From positions 62,001 to 126,000 of the forward strand of contig NZ_FTNY01000002.1 in NCBI RefSeq assembly GCF_900156575.1: a DNA stretch of 64,000 nt, written 5' to 3'. How positions within the stretch are numbered: position 1 is the stretch's first letter; each line of letters opens with the position of its first letter. Source of the stretch: Chryseobacterium shigense (GTDB lineage: Bacteria > Bacteroidota > Bacteroidia > Flavobacteriales > Weeksellaceae). Under the pieces are notes generated by a model that was not told where the DNA came from, ran no database searches, and saw only the letters and a program-made list of their open reading frames with translations. Shown here one piece after another: positions 25,782 to 33,614 of the stretch. A program made the position numbers and the translations under genes.

Positions 25782-25821
25782 GGTGCAAAGATAGGTATTT
25801 AAATTTAGAGGATAATCTTGT

Positions 25822-25965
25822 GTGAATGGTGAATTTTAAGATGTAAGAGCCAAGATGCAAGATGCAAGACGTCAGATTTCAGACATCAGACGCTGAATTC
25901 ATTAATTTAATTACTACGAACTAATAACCAGCAACTGACAGCTTGACTCACTCCGAAGCTCAATT
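25822..25965 (-). repeat. copy of the mosaic intergenic repeat (reverse orientation)
   Basis: Read on the minus strand: GTCAGTTGCTGGTT, GTAGTAATTAAAT, then CTGATGTCTGAAATCTGACGTC, TCTTGCATCTTGCATCTTGG and AAAATTCACCATTCAC. The 58.48-58.64 kb region has the same modules in the same order. The left end meets the stop of the next gene. Confidence 0.65.
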
Positions 25966-26469
25966 TACCTTCACACTCTTACTTTTAATCCTGATATCAT
26001 CGTTTTCCCATTCGCTTGATGTAATAATCACATATCCTTTCTTTTTAGGATCTTTTTTGATCGGGAATTTTTCATCTTCCCACTGTGAACAATGGGTGGA
26101 GATGGAAGGAAGCAGAGTCTTCCATCCTGTTTTGCTTAAGGTATATACCAGGAAGCCGCGCCAGCAGCTGGTGCACCATCCGGGATAAAAACCGACTTCA
26201 TCTTTTCCATCTTCATTAAGATCTCCGAGATTATATAAAGTACCATCGTAAGCCGGGGAAACTATAAAAGGTTTTATTGTTTTGTCACTGAAATAAATGG
26301 TGGTTTCACACTTTCCGTCACATTCATCAGTACAGTCACTGACTTTAGTATAGGCATATTCTTTGGTTCCATTGCCATCAAAGTCGCCCAGAAGGCCTTC
26401 CGCAGAAGCTTCCTGAGCCATGCATAACGAACCGGTTAAAGTCACAGCGATTAAGATTAGTTTTTTCAT
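25960..26469 (-). CDS. secreted Cys-rich protein with FG-GAP-like calcium loops
   Basis: A 169-residue exported protein with signal peptide MKKLILIAVTLTGSLCMAQ. Two loops, GDFDGNGTKEYAY and GDLNEDGKDEVGF, have the DxDxNGxxE form of FG-GAP/VCBS calcium-binding repeats. Seven mature cysteines occur in short clusters (DCTDECDGKCE, GWCTSCW, THCSQW), suggesting disulphides. No enzyme motif. It sits between the helicase and the UbiB-like kinase and is not obviously linked to either. Confidence 0.78.
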   Translation of the reverse strand: MKKLILIAVTLTGSLCMAQEASAEGLLGDFDGNGTKEYAYTKVSDCTDECDGKCETTIYFSDKTIKPFIVSPAYDGTLYNLGDLNEDGKDEVGFYPGWCTSCWRGFLVYTLSKTGWKTLLPSISTHCSQWEDEKFPIKKDPKKKGYVIITSSEWENDDIRIKSKSVKVN

Positions 26470-26584
26470 AGAATAGTTTTCTTTTTGAGTTCCGTGATTC
26501 TGCTTTTATGCTCTAGTATTAATTAGAATGAAAAGTTAAAGAGGATAATTGAGATCTGATGTCTCCTGTCTACACTCTTCTTTC

Positions 26585-28234
26585 TCACTTCCTGGTTACT
26601 CTCAACAAAATGACCAAAACCAATATTACAGAAAAAGCAAACCCCAAAACAGCAACCAAAGACATCTCTCCTACTTTTGGTCCCGATTCTGAAGTAAATA
26701 CGATAGCTGTAGCAATAATATTAGCACCAAGGATCATGGCCAAAATTAAATTGATGATACTGGATTTGATCAGCTGGTTCGTCTTCTCAATATTTTTAAT
26801 CTCGCTGGATACGGTGAATTTGTTATCATCCAGTTTCTGAAGAACAGACCGGAGTTCTTTCGGAATTTCATCTACATTATCTGTAAAATTCAGCATTCTG
26901 TCCATTCCTGTCTTTAAAAGGTTCTTTGGACTTATCTTTTTCGTTACTATTTTTCTGGTATACGGATGAAGGCTTTTCACAATATCCAGATCCGGATTAA
27001 TGGTTCTTCCTACTCCTTCTATCAGGCTGATTCCTTTAAACAAAAGATAAAAATAGTCCGGCATATAAAGCCTGTTGTCTTTTAGAATATCCTTCATTTT
27101 ATTAATGATCACCTGAACGTTGATGTCCTGCAATGATGAGCTGTGAACAAAATTCAGAATATCTTCTACATCATTTTCAAATCTTCTTTCATCGGGAATT
27201 TCATAACTGACTGCCATTTTTTTGAGATAACGAACTATTTTATGGGGATTTTTAGCCACAAAACTTACGATCATATTTTCAAGGATCTCCTTATCATTGG
27301 GTTGTATCTTTCCTACTGCACCGAAGTCGATAAAGACAATCTTCCCATTCTTTTTCACCAAAATATTTCCGGCATGCGGATCGGCATGAAAAAAACCGTA
27401 ATCCAGAATCTGAGATACAAATAGTCTCAAACCCACTTCAGAAACCTTTACGGGATCGATGTCATGGGCTAAAAGAGCGGCTTTATCAGTCACCTTTATC
27501 CCATCGATAAATTCCATACAAAGAATATTGTTATTCGAAAATTCTTCATAGATTTTCGGAACGTAGGTTTCTTTGTTATTCTTGAAATTTCGGGCAAAAT
27601 GCAGGATATTTTCTTTCTCGTTGATCAGAGAGACCTCTTCCAGTAAGGATTTTTCAAAAGTTGATATCGCCTGTTTAAGATTTAGTTTTTCTCCTATCTC
27701 CGAATAAGCGGAAACCAATTTTTCAAGGTCTTTGATGAGAAGCAGATCGTCTTCAATGAGGGTCTGCACATCAGCTTTTTTAAGTTTAAGGATGACAGGA
27801 CTTCCATTAAGCAAAACAGCTTTGTATACCTGAGCAATAGATGCTGTTGCCAGAGGTTCTTTCTCTACTTCAAGGAAATGATCTTTTACCGATATATTAA
27901 ATTCGTTTTCCAGAATTTCCTCGACATCCATATCGATCATATCTACCTTATCCTGAAGCTTTTGCAGCTCCTGAATAAGTTCAGGGGGAAGAAGATCTTC
28001 CCTGTTACTGAATGTCTGACCCAATTTTACAAAAGTAGGTCCCAGTTCTTCCAGCACCAGCCTGATTCTTTCATATACGGTACCTTTTGAAACAACTTCA
28101 TCGGGATCAGCAGAAACCGGTTCCTGCTTATTCCCTGCATTCATTCTTGCCAGCATATCTTTAAATCCGTATTTACTGAGTACGGAAATAAGTCTGGCTG
28201 ATCTTTTCAGTTTTCTTTGCTGCTTGTCAAACAT
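26585..28234 (-). CDS. ABC1/UbiB-family atypical kinase
   Basis: A 549-residue protein of the ADCK/UbiB protein-kinase-like family, which supports isoprenoid quinone or lipid metabolism. Family marks: the KxGQ motif in FVKLGQTFSNR with PPELIQELQKLQDKV, the Ala-rich loop ATASIAQVYKA, the catalytic-loop-like FFHADPHAGNI, and the metal-site IDFGAVGKI. Two hydrophobic helices close the C-terminus (about 495-545), anchoring it to the inner membrane. In a menaquinone-using flavobacterium the partner pathway would be menaquinone, which is inference. Neighbouring genes give no support. Confidence 0.93.
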   Translation of the reverse strand: MFDKQQRKLKRSARLISVLSKYGFKDMLARMNAGNKQEPVSADPDEVVSKGTVYERIRLVLEELGPTFVKLGQTFSNREDLLPPELIQELQKLQDKVDMIDMDVEEILENEFNISVKDHFLEVEKEPLATASIAQVYKAVLLNGSPVILKLKKADVQTLIEDDLLLIKDLEKLVSAYSEIGEKLNLKQAISTFEKSLLEEVSLINEKENILHFARNFKNNKETYVPKIYEEFSNNNILCMEFIDGIKVTDKAALLAHDIDPVKVSEVGLRLFVSQILDYGFFHADPHAGNILVKKNGKIVFIDFGAVGKIQPNDKEILENMIVSFVAKNPHKIVRYLKKMAVSYEIPDERRFENDVEDILNFVHSSSLQDINVQVIINKMKDILKDNRLYMPDYFYLLFKGISLIEGVGRTINPDLDIVKSLHPYTRKIVTKKISPKNLLKTGMDRMLNFTDNVDEIPKELRSVLQKLDDNKFTVSSEIKNIEKTNQLIKSSIINLILAMILGANIIATAIVFTSESGPKVGEMSLVAVLGFAFSVILVLVILLRVTRK

Positions 28235-28351
28235 ATATTTGTAGATAGTTGATGCAAATTACTCCAAAAATTGTTCCTATTGCTATTTTTATTTGAATTT
28301 GAATCTATGCTCATGCGATCAGCAGAACAGTCTCCTGCCTGACCCCAGCCA

Positions 28352-28385
28352 TAAAAAAAGCCGCCATAGTATGGCAGCTTTATTT
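28352..28385 (-). terminator. terminator of the cold-shock gene
   Basis: Stem AAAGC-C-GCCAT / ATGGC-A-GCTTT (28357-28381, one mismatch, loop AGT), followed on the minus strand by a T-run. Confidence 0.8.
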
Positions 28386-28407
28386 TAAACAATATCTTAA
28401 TAAGTTA

Positions 28408-28611
28408 TTATCCTACTATTCTAACATTGTCTGCTTCAGGTCCTTTTTTACCTTCTTTAATATCAAATTCTACTGCCTGTCCTTCTTTTAAAGATCTAAG
28501 GCCTGAAGACTGAATGGCTGAATGATGGCAAAAAATATCGTTTCCGCCTCCGTCTGGTGTAATAAAACCAAAACCTTTTGTTTCGTTAAACCATTTTACT
28601 GTTCCTGTCAT
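28408..28611 (-). CDS. CspA-family cold-shock protein
   Basis: A 67-residue single cold-shock domain that binds single-stranded RNA/DNA and melts structure. RNP1 is KGFGFI (residues 12-17); RNP2 is DIFCHH, where DVFVHF is usual. It also has the typical start [13 protein letters not shown] and the end ADNVRIVG. It is monocistronic: own terminator, and a 5' spacer of more than 100 bases that may hold a structured leader, as in other csp genes. Confidence 0.96.
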   Translation of the reverse strand: MTGTVKWFNETKGFGFITPDGGGNDIFCHHSAIQSSGLRSLKEGQAVEFDIKEGKKGPEADNVRIVG

Positions 28612-28768
28612 TATATTTTATTTAAATTGATCAGTGAAGATAGTAAATTTCGAGAATATCATGAAAAAAAAATAACAATTTTTCTTCATTTATTTTCCTA
28701 ACCTCCAGATAATAAAATCGATACAAATAAAAAAAAATCTATATAGACTATTATTTAAAGGTTTTTTT

Positions 28769-28776
28769 TATCTTTA
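28769..28776 (+). promoter_or_regulatory. possible -7 box of the peptide gene
   Basis: TATCTTTA fits TAnnTTTG in 7 of 8 positions, 39 bases before the peptide ATG. The whole upstream region is AT-rich. Confidence 0.35.
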
Positions 28777-28815
28777 TATTTATCAAATTACAAACTAACC
28801 TATAAATATTACAAA

Positions 28816-28983
28816 ATGAAAAATTTAAAAAACAACAAACTTTCAAGAACGCAATTAAAAGGTATCAGCGGAAATGGTATCATTATCGGCGGGAACTGTT
28901 CGAATGAATGCTGCCCTACTGACGGAAGACCGAGATGTCCCCGACTGATCTGTCCGGCTGTGATATGCCCGCAGTATGTATAA
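28816..28983 (+). CDS. bacteriocin-like Cys-rich precursor peptide
   Basis: A 55-codon ORF with a stop at 28981-28983. The leader-like N-terminus MKNLKNNKLSRTQLKGISGN resembles the leaders of Chryseobacterium bacteriocin-like/RiPP-type peptides (MKNLKKL-S/T-R-xxLK). A Gly-Gly at 25-26 is a possible cleavage site. The rest holds six cysteines (28, 32, 33, 41, 46, 51), four followed by Pro (CP at 33, 41, 46, 51). It has an AT-rich promoter region upstream and its own strong terminator. No transporter or modifying enzyme is adjacent; an AraC regulator gene follows. Secreted signalling or antimicrobial roles are both possible. Confidence 0.75.
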   Translation: MKNLKNNKLSRTQLKGISGNGIIIGGNCSNECCPTDGRPRCPRLICPAVICPQYV

Positions 28984-29007
28984 AATGTATAAAGTCATTA
29001 TTACTAT

Positions 29008-29037
29008 AGAGCAGAACATGATCTGCTCTTTTTTTAT
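29008..29037 (+). terminator. terminator of the peptide gene
   Basis: Perfect 8-bp stem AGAGCAGA / TCTGCTCT (29008-29015 with 29022-29029) followed by a T-rich tail, 24 bases after the peptide stop. Confidence 0.85.
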
Positions 29038-29071
29038 TTTTAAGCAAAGGTTTTAAAACATTGAAAACTAC

Positions 29072-29884
29072 ATGAAAGAAACATTTAAAACTTTCAAACC
29101 GAAAAGTTCGTTGATCAGACAATACATTGATTATTATTATCTCGATGTAAAACCCTGCAACCATGTGAATGAATTTCAATGCTTTCCTCACTTCAACAAT
29201 ACGATTTCTCTTTACAGATCTCATATCCTTGCCGAAAAGGGGCATATTGTTTTCGATGAAAATGCCAAACCTTTACAGATCTTTACCCCAACCCGGGAGA
29301 AAGTACTGCATATCATACAATCTGGAGAGGTGTACAGACTCGTGATTGTCTTTCACCCTTTGGGAATACAACAGTTTTACAAACATCTGAACTTTGCAGA
29401 ATATATAACTGATTTTGAATTCTTCAGTGAAGATGAGCTGAAGAAAATTTTTTCAACGGATCAACCGGAAGTCTTCACCAATCTTTTGGACAATTGCTTA
29501 GAAAAGAGGTTTAAAAGGTTTGACCATTCTATTCTTGAGCACTCTATAGAGTATATTTTCAGTCGGTGTGACGATTTTACGGTTGCAGCGCTTTCCTCCA
29601 CATTAGGCATTAGCAGACAATATCTGAACAGGAATTTCCAGGCTCATTTAGGGGTTTCTGTAAAAAAATTTCATGAAATTGTCCTTTTCCGAAAGACCAT
29701 TAATGAAAAACTGTTTGACAACCCCGACAGAAATTTCACAGAGCTGGCGCATGAGTTCAATTATAATGACCAGTCTCATTTTAACAAAGTCTATAAAAAT
29801 TTCACAAAAAACTCGCCTAAAAGCTTTTTTGATAAGGGTACCGTATTGGGCACTCAGGATACTTTCTGGTATCTGCAACCTTAA
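29072..29884 (+). CDS. AraC-family transcriptional regulator
   Basis: A 270-residue regulator. The N-terminal about 160 residues form an effector-type domain seen in many Bacteroidota AraC proteins (FKPKSSLIRQYIDYYY start). The C-terminal double helix-turn-helix spans about 175-262, with TVAALSSTLGISRQYLNRNFQAHLGVS and the second-helix signature FTELAHEFNYNDQSHFNKVYKNFTKNSPKSF. The ligand and targets are unknown. It follows the peptide gene's terminator and precedes an esterase gene by 72 bases. Confidence 0.93.
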   Translation: MKETFKTFKPKSSLIRQYIDYYYLDVKPCNHVNEFQCFPHFNNTISLYRSHILAEKGHIVFDENAKPLQIFTPTREKVLHIIQSGEVYRLVIVFHPLGIQQFYKHLNFAEYITDFEFFSEDELKKIFSTDQPEVFTNLLDNCLEKRFKRFDHSILEHSIEYIFSRCDDFTVAALSSTLGISRQYLNRNFQAHLGVSVKKFHEIVLFRKTINEKLFDNPDRNFTELAHEFNYNDQSHFNKVYKNFTKNSPKSFFDKGTVLGTQDTFWYLQP

Positions 29885-29956
29885 TTTTCAAGGTTCCATT
29901 TTTACAAGTTTTTTAAATCTGCTCTTCGTAGGTTTGTCCCATCGACTTTTAAATCT

Positions 29957-31633
29957 ATGAGATATTATTTAACATTGGGATTAACCCTGCTCTGTTTTCT
30001 TGTCAACGGACAGGAAAACTATTCCACTTTAACTCAAAAGGCACTGGAAACCATGTGGAAAGCTAAAGATGAGACCGGATATCAAAAAGCTTTGACACTG
30101 TATGAAGATGCTTTTAAAATCTATCCCGACAGCATTGACGGAACAGGACTTTACAAAGCTTCGGTGCTGGCCTCAGAGCTGAAAAATTATGATAAAGCTT
30201 TTCAGTACCTTATCCCCTTAGCAGCAATGAAAGCAGATGAAGATGGTTATCCCGGCTGGGATTATGTCATTGGGGAATCTTCTAAAAGTGAATATAAAAA
30301 TTTACTGGATGATCCCAGATGGAAAACGCTTGTAAAAAGTGCATTACGGGACAAAGAATTGTTTTACAGAGACCTGAGAGAAATTCAGGATGAATTTTTC
30401 AGGATCAAGGACTACTCTTTTAAGGAAAAAGAAAAGGCAGCTGTACTGTATTCAAAAATAAAGAATTCTGCTCCTTATCTACCGAAAAAGCAACAGAACT
30501 ATTCCATTTTGTTCAAAGTAAATGATTCTACGACAACCTCTTATCTGGTTCATCTGCCCAAAGACTATGATCCCGAAAATAAATATCCGGTTCTTTTTTT
30601 CCTTCACGGTGCCGTTCGCAACAATGTCCTCACAGATTATCAGATGCCTGCGGAAAACCTTGGCGGATGGAACAGGTTTTACAAGAAATATGCAGATTTG
30701 AATCATGTCATTCTGGTTTTTCCGAAAGGAGGCAAAAAATACAATTGGATGACTCCCGATGATGGTTTTTTTATGATTCCGGAAATGCTGAAACAAATGA
30801 AAAAGGCTATCAATGTGGATGATAATAAGGTTTTTATTTCCGGGCATTCCAACGGCGCAACGGGCTCGTTTTCTTATCTGATGAAACAGCCCGGACAGTT
30901 TGCAGGTTTCTATGGATTTAATACGTATCCTAAAGTTTTTACAGGCGGAACTTTTATTGAAAATATAAAAAATCGTTCTTTTATCAACTTCTCTACTGAT
31001 CAGGACTATTATTATCCTCCGAATGCCAATGATGATTTCACGAGGTTAATGGAAGGGATCAAAGCCGACTATAAGGAAGAGCGTTACAATGGGTTTCCAC
31101 ATTGGTTTCCGCAGTTTGATGAATCGGAAGCGGCTTACAACATACTTTTCAGTGATTTAAAAACCAGAAGAAGAAATCCTTTTCCAAAAGAAATTTCCTG
31201 GGAATATGATGACGAAAAGTATGGAAATGCGGATTGGCTTTCTGATATCAGGCTTGATACGCTGCGATCCAAAGCGCAGTGGCACAAAGCTTTAAATTTT
31301 AAAATAACAAAATGGATGAAGTATGATGAAAAGGACAGTTTAATCACTGAAGATGTAAATAAAAATGCTTTTGATTTCCCAAGAAAATCGGGTAAAGTAA
31401 AAGCTGAATATTCCGGCAATATTTTTAAGATCGAAACGTCCTGTATTCAGTCTCTTTCAATCCTCATCTCTCCTGAAATGGTTGATCTTGACAAAAAAAT
31501 CAAAGTCTTTATCAACGGGAAACTGTATTTCGACAAAAAAATACAATACGACCGGAAGTTGATGCTTAAGAACTTTGAGAATAACAGAGACCGGAGTCAG
31601 ATCTGGGTAAATGCTCTATATTTTAAGGTGTAA
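29957..31633 (+). CDS. secreted alpha/beta-hydrolase (esterase) with N-terminal TPR-like region
   Basis: A 558-residue exported protein. Signal peptide (1-18, LVNGQ), then a helical TPR-like region (about 22-135; EDAFKIYPDS, YKASVLASELKNYDKAF). An esterase domain begins near residue 183 with LFFLHGA (oxyanion His-Gly 217-218) and the nucleophile Ser298 in GHSNG. The fold is like feruloyl esterases and PHB depolymerases; the catalytic His may lie in GFPHWFPQ. The last about 150 residues are a beta-rich domain. The substrate is unknown. It lies downstream of the AraC gene, which might regulate it. Confidence 0.88.
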   Translation: MRYYLTLGLTLLCFLVNGQENYSTLTQKALETMWKAKDETGYQKALTLYEDAFKIYPDSIDGTGLYKASVLASELKNYDKAFQYLIPLAAMKADEDGYPGWDYVIGESSKSEYKNLLDDPRWKTLVKSALRDKELFYRDLREIQDEFFRIKDYSFKEKEKAAVLYSKIKNSAPYLPKKQQNYSILFKVNDSTTTSYLVHLPKDYDPENKYPVLFFLHGAVRNNVLTDYQMPAENLGGWNRFYKKYADLNHVILVFPKGGKKYNWMTPDDGFFMIPEMLKQMKKAINVDDNKVFISGHSNGATGSFSYLMKQPGQFAGFYGFNTYPKVFTGGTFIENIKNRSFINFSTDQDYYYPPNANDDFTRLMEGIKADYKEERYNGFPHWFPQFDESEAAYNILFSDLKTRRRNPFPKEISWEYDDEKYGNADWLSDIRLDTLRSKAQWHKALNFKITKWMKYDEKDSLITEDVNKNAFDFPRKSGKVKAEYSGNIFKIETSCIQSLSILISPEMVDLDKKIKVFINGKLYFDKKIQYDRKLMLKNFENNRDRSQIWVNALYFKV

Positions 31634-31638
31634 AAATT

Positions 31639-31672
31639 AAAATATCCTGCCGCATGACAGGATATTTTTTAT
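31639..31672. terminator. terminator between convergent genes
   Basis: Stem AAAATATCCTG / CAGGATATTTT (31639-31649 with 31658-31668) and T-run. Confidence 0.85.
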
Positions 31673-31688
31673 TGTTATTATACTCTTC

Positions 31689-33197
31689 TTACTTCAGGTA
31701 GGTTTCATAGAGGTCTTTTCTACGATCGTTCATTACCTGAACAGAGCCGTTATGGTGGAGATCTTTCAGAAGATTAAGGTCTACGTCTACAATGAGGGTC
31801 ATTTCTGTATTAGGAGTGGCTTCACCTTTTACGGCATTAGATGGAAAGGCAAAATCTGAAGGGGTAAATACGGCAGCCTGCCCAAACTGTATATCCATAT
31901 TATTGACTCCCGGAAGGTTGCCGACACATCCTGCTATAGCAACATAACATTCATTTTCTATCGCTCTCGCTGCCGCGCAATGACGTACTCTGATATAGGC
32001 ATTTTGAGTGTCTGTAAGATAAGGGACAAAAAGAATTTTCATGCCCTGATCTGCGAGAATCCTCGGCAATTCGGGAAATTCTACGTCATAGCAGATCACC
32101 AGACCTATTTTTCCGCAGTCGGTATCAAAAACTCTGATCTCGTTTCCGCCTTTCATGCCGTAGTATTTTCTTTCGTTTGGCGTGATGTGGACTTTACGGT
32201 ATTCATCAATGCGACCGTCACGGTGCAAGAGGTAGCTCACATTATACAAATCATTAGTATATGTATCAAAAACAGGCATGCTTCCTGAGATAATATTGAC
32301 GTTGTAGCTAATGGCCAGTTCAGAAATTTTGTTTTTGATTTCTTCACTCAGTTTAGCCAGTTCTATCATACTGTCTCTTTCTGAAAGCTTATTGAATGGT
32401 GCCAGCAACGGAGTATTGAACAGCTCAGGGAAAAGAACGAAATCGGACTTGTAATCCCCCATTACATTAACAAAAAACTCTACCTGCTCATAAAAAGCAT
32501 CGATATTTTTAAAATGCCTCATCTGCCATTGAACCAATCCCAAACGGATGATGCTGTCCTGCATGGTATTGGGCTTTTTGCTGTAGTAGATATTGTTCCA
32601 CTGCAACAAAACGGCATTTTCCAGTGATGATTCATCTTCAGGAAGATATTTTTTTAGGATCTTTATAGGCAGGAAGTTATTGGAAAGCTGGAATGACAAT
32701 ACGGGATCGTAAATTTCTTTGTCTCTTACTCTTCTGATGTATTCTCTTGGAGAAAGCTCATCACTGTATTTATGATAATTCGGAATTCTTCCGCCCAGAA
32801 TGATGGACTTCAGGTTAAGCAATTCACATAATTCTTTTCTGGCGTCATACAGTCTTCTACCGAGACGCAGCTCACGGAATTCAGGATCTACAAAAACTTC
32901 AATTCCATAGAGTACATTTCCAGTGGAAAGGTGGGTATTGAAGGTATAATTTCCTGTAATATCTACATAGGTATGATCATCTCCGAATTCGTCATAATTC
33001 ACAATGATGGAAAGGGCTACCGCAGCCAGTTTTCCATCCACAGTGATACAGATCTGACCTTTAGGGAATATTCTGGTGAGCTTTTCGATGCTCTTTTTAG
33101 ACCAAATAGATTCGGACATCTGCGGATACGCGCGTTTCATCGTTACTACCAATTCATCATAATCCTGAAGGGTCAGGGCTCTTGTTTCTATTTGCAT
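31689..33197 (-). CDS. bifunctional GNAT acetyltransferase / carbon-nitrogen hydrolase
   Basis: A 502-residue natural fusion. Residues 1-185 are a GNAT domain with the acetyl-CoA loop region RELRLGRRLYDAR (108-120). Residues 215-502 are a nitrilase-family amidase with the full catalytic triad Glu258 (LFPELF), Lys335 (YRKVHI) and Cys369 (VICYDVEFPE). The same fusion is known across many bacteria, but its reaction is not settled. Amide hydrolysis coupled to acyl transfer on a small amine is the natural guess. It is a single gene with a downstream terminator. Confidence 0.93.
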   Translation of the reverse strand: MQIETRALTLQDYDELVVTMKRAYPQMSESIWSKKSIEKLTRIFPKGQICITVDGKLAAVALSIIVNYDEFGDDHTYVDITGNYTFNTHLSTGNVLYGIEVFVDPEFRELRLGRRLYDARKELCELLNLKSIILGGRIPNYHKYSDELSPREYIRRVRDKEIYDPVLSFQLSNNFLPIKILKKYLPEDESSLENAVLLQWNNIYYSKKPNTMQDSIIRLGLVQWQMRHFKNIDAFYEQVEFFVNVMGDYKSDFVLFPELFNTPLLAPFNKLSERDSMIELAKLSEEIKNKISELAISYNVNIISGSMPVFDTYTNDLYNVSYLLHRDGRIDEYRKVHITPNERKYYGMKGGNEIRVFDTDCGKIGLVICYDVEFPELPRILADQGMKILFVPYLTDTQNAYIRVRHCAAARAIENECYVAIAGCVGNLPGVNNMDIQFGQAAVFTPSDFAFPSNAVKGEATPNTEMTLIVDVDLNLLKDLHHNGSVQVMNDRRKDLYETYLK

Positions 33198-33270
33198 TTG
33201 ACGTAATTTTACTTAAATTTAGGGAAAAATAATCAGCAGAGAAAGTTATTCCCAAAACACATCCATAAAA

Positions 33271-33552
33271 ATGAAAATATTTCGTCTGATTCATTCTATA
33301 GCAGTCCTCATCATTTTTGCCTTATTTTTTTTAAATTCAGCCTCAGCAAATAATGTTTCTCATAATTTAAATTTATTATTCAGTTCAAATCTCAATAGCC
33401 GTGATGGAAAAAATCTCCTTTATTTTTTTTCAGGATTATCACTATTGATAAGTTATTTTATGGTTGGTGAGAATAAAATATTTAAAGGAATATATTTTTT
33501 ATTAATCTTAATAAGTATTGTATTGATACTATTTTCTATAAAACAATTTTAA
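33271..33552 (+). CDS. small membrane protein of unknown function
   Basis: A 93-residue protein with an N-terminal hydrophobic segment (signal-like, ending SASA), a hydrophilic stretch of about 25 residues, and two C-terminal hydrophobic segments. It is rich in Ile, Leu, Phe and Ser, with strongly AT-biased codons like other small membrane ORFs here. No family recognised. It is divergent from the GNAT/nitrilase gene and followed by a terminator shared with guaA. Confidence 0.55.
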   Translation: MKIFRLIHSIAVLIIFALFFLNSASANNVSHNLNLLFSSNLNSRDGKNLLYFFSGLSLLISYFMVGENKIFKGIYFLLILISIVLILFSIKQF

Positions 33553-33563
33553 ACCCAATATCA

Positions 33564-33592
33564 TAAAAAAATCCTGCCCAGAGGCAGGATCT
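33564..33592 (-). terminator. terminator of guaA
   Basis: Stem ATCCTGCC / GGCAGGAT (33571-33578 with 33583-33590), with a T-run on the minus strand (complement of 33564-33571). Confidence 0.85.
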
Positions 33593-33614
33593 ATGTATAT
33601 TAATTTAAGCAAGA

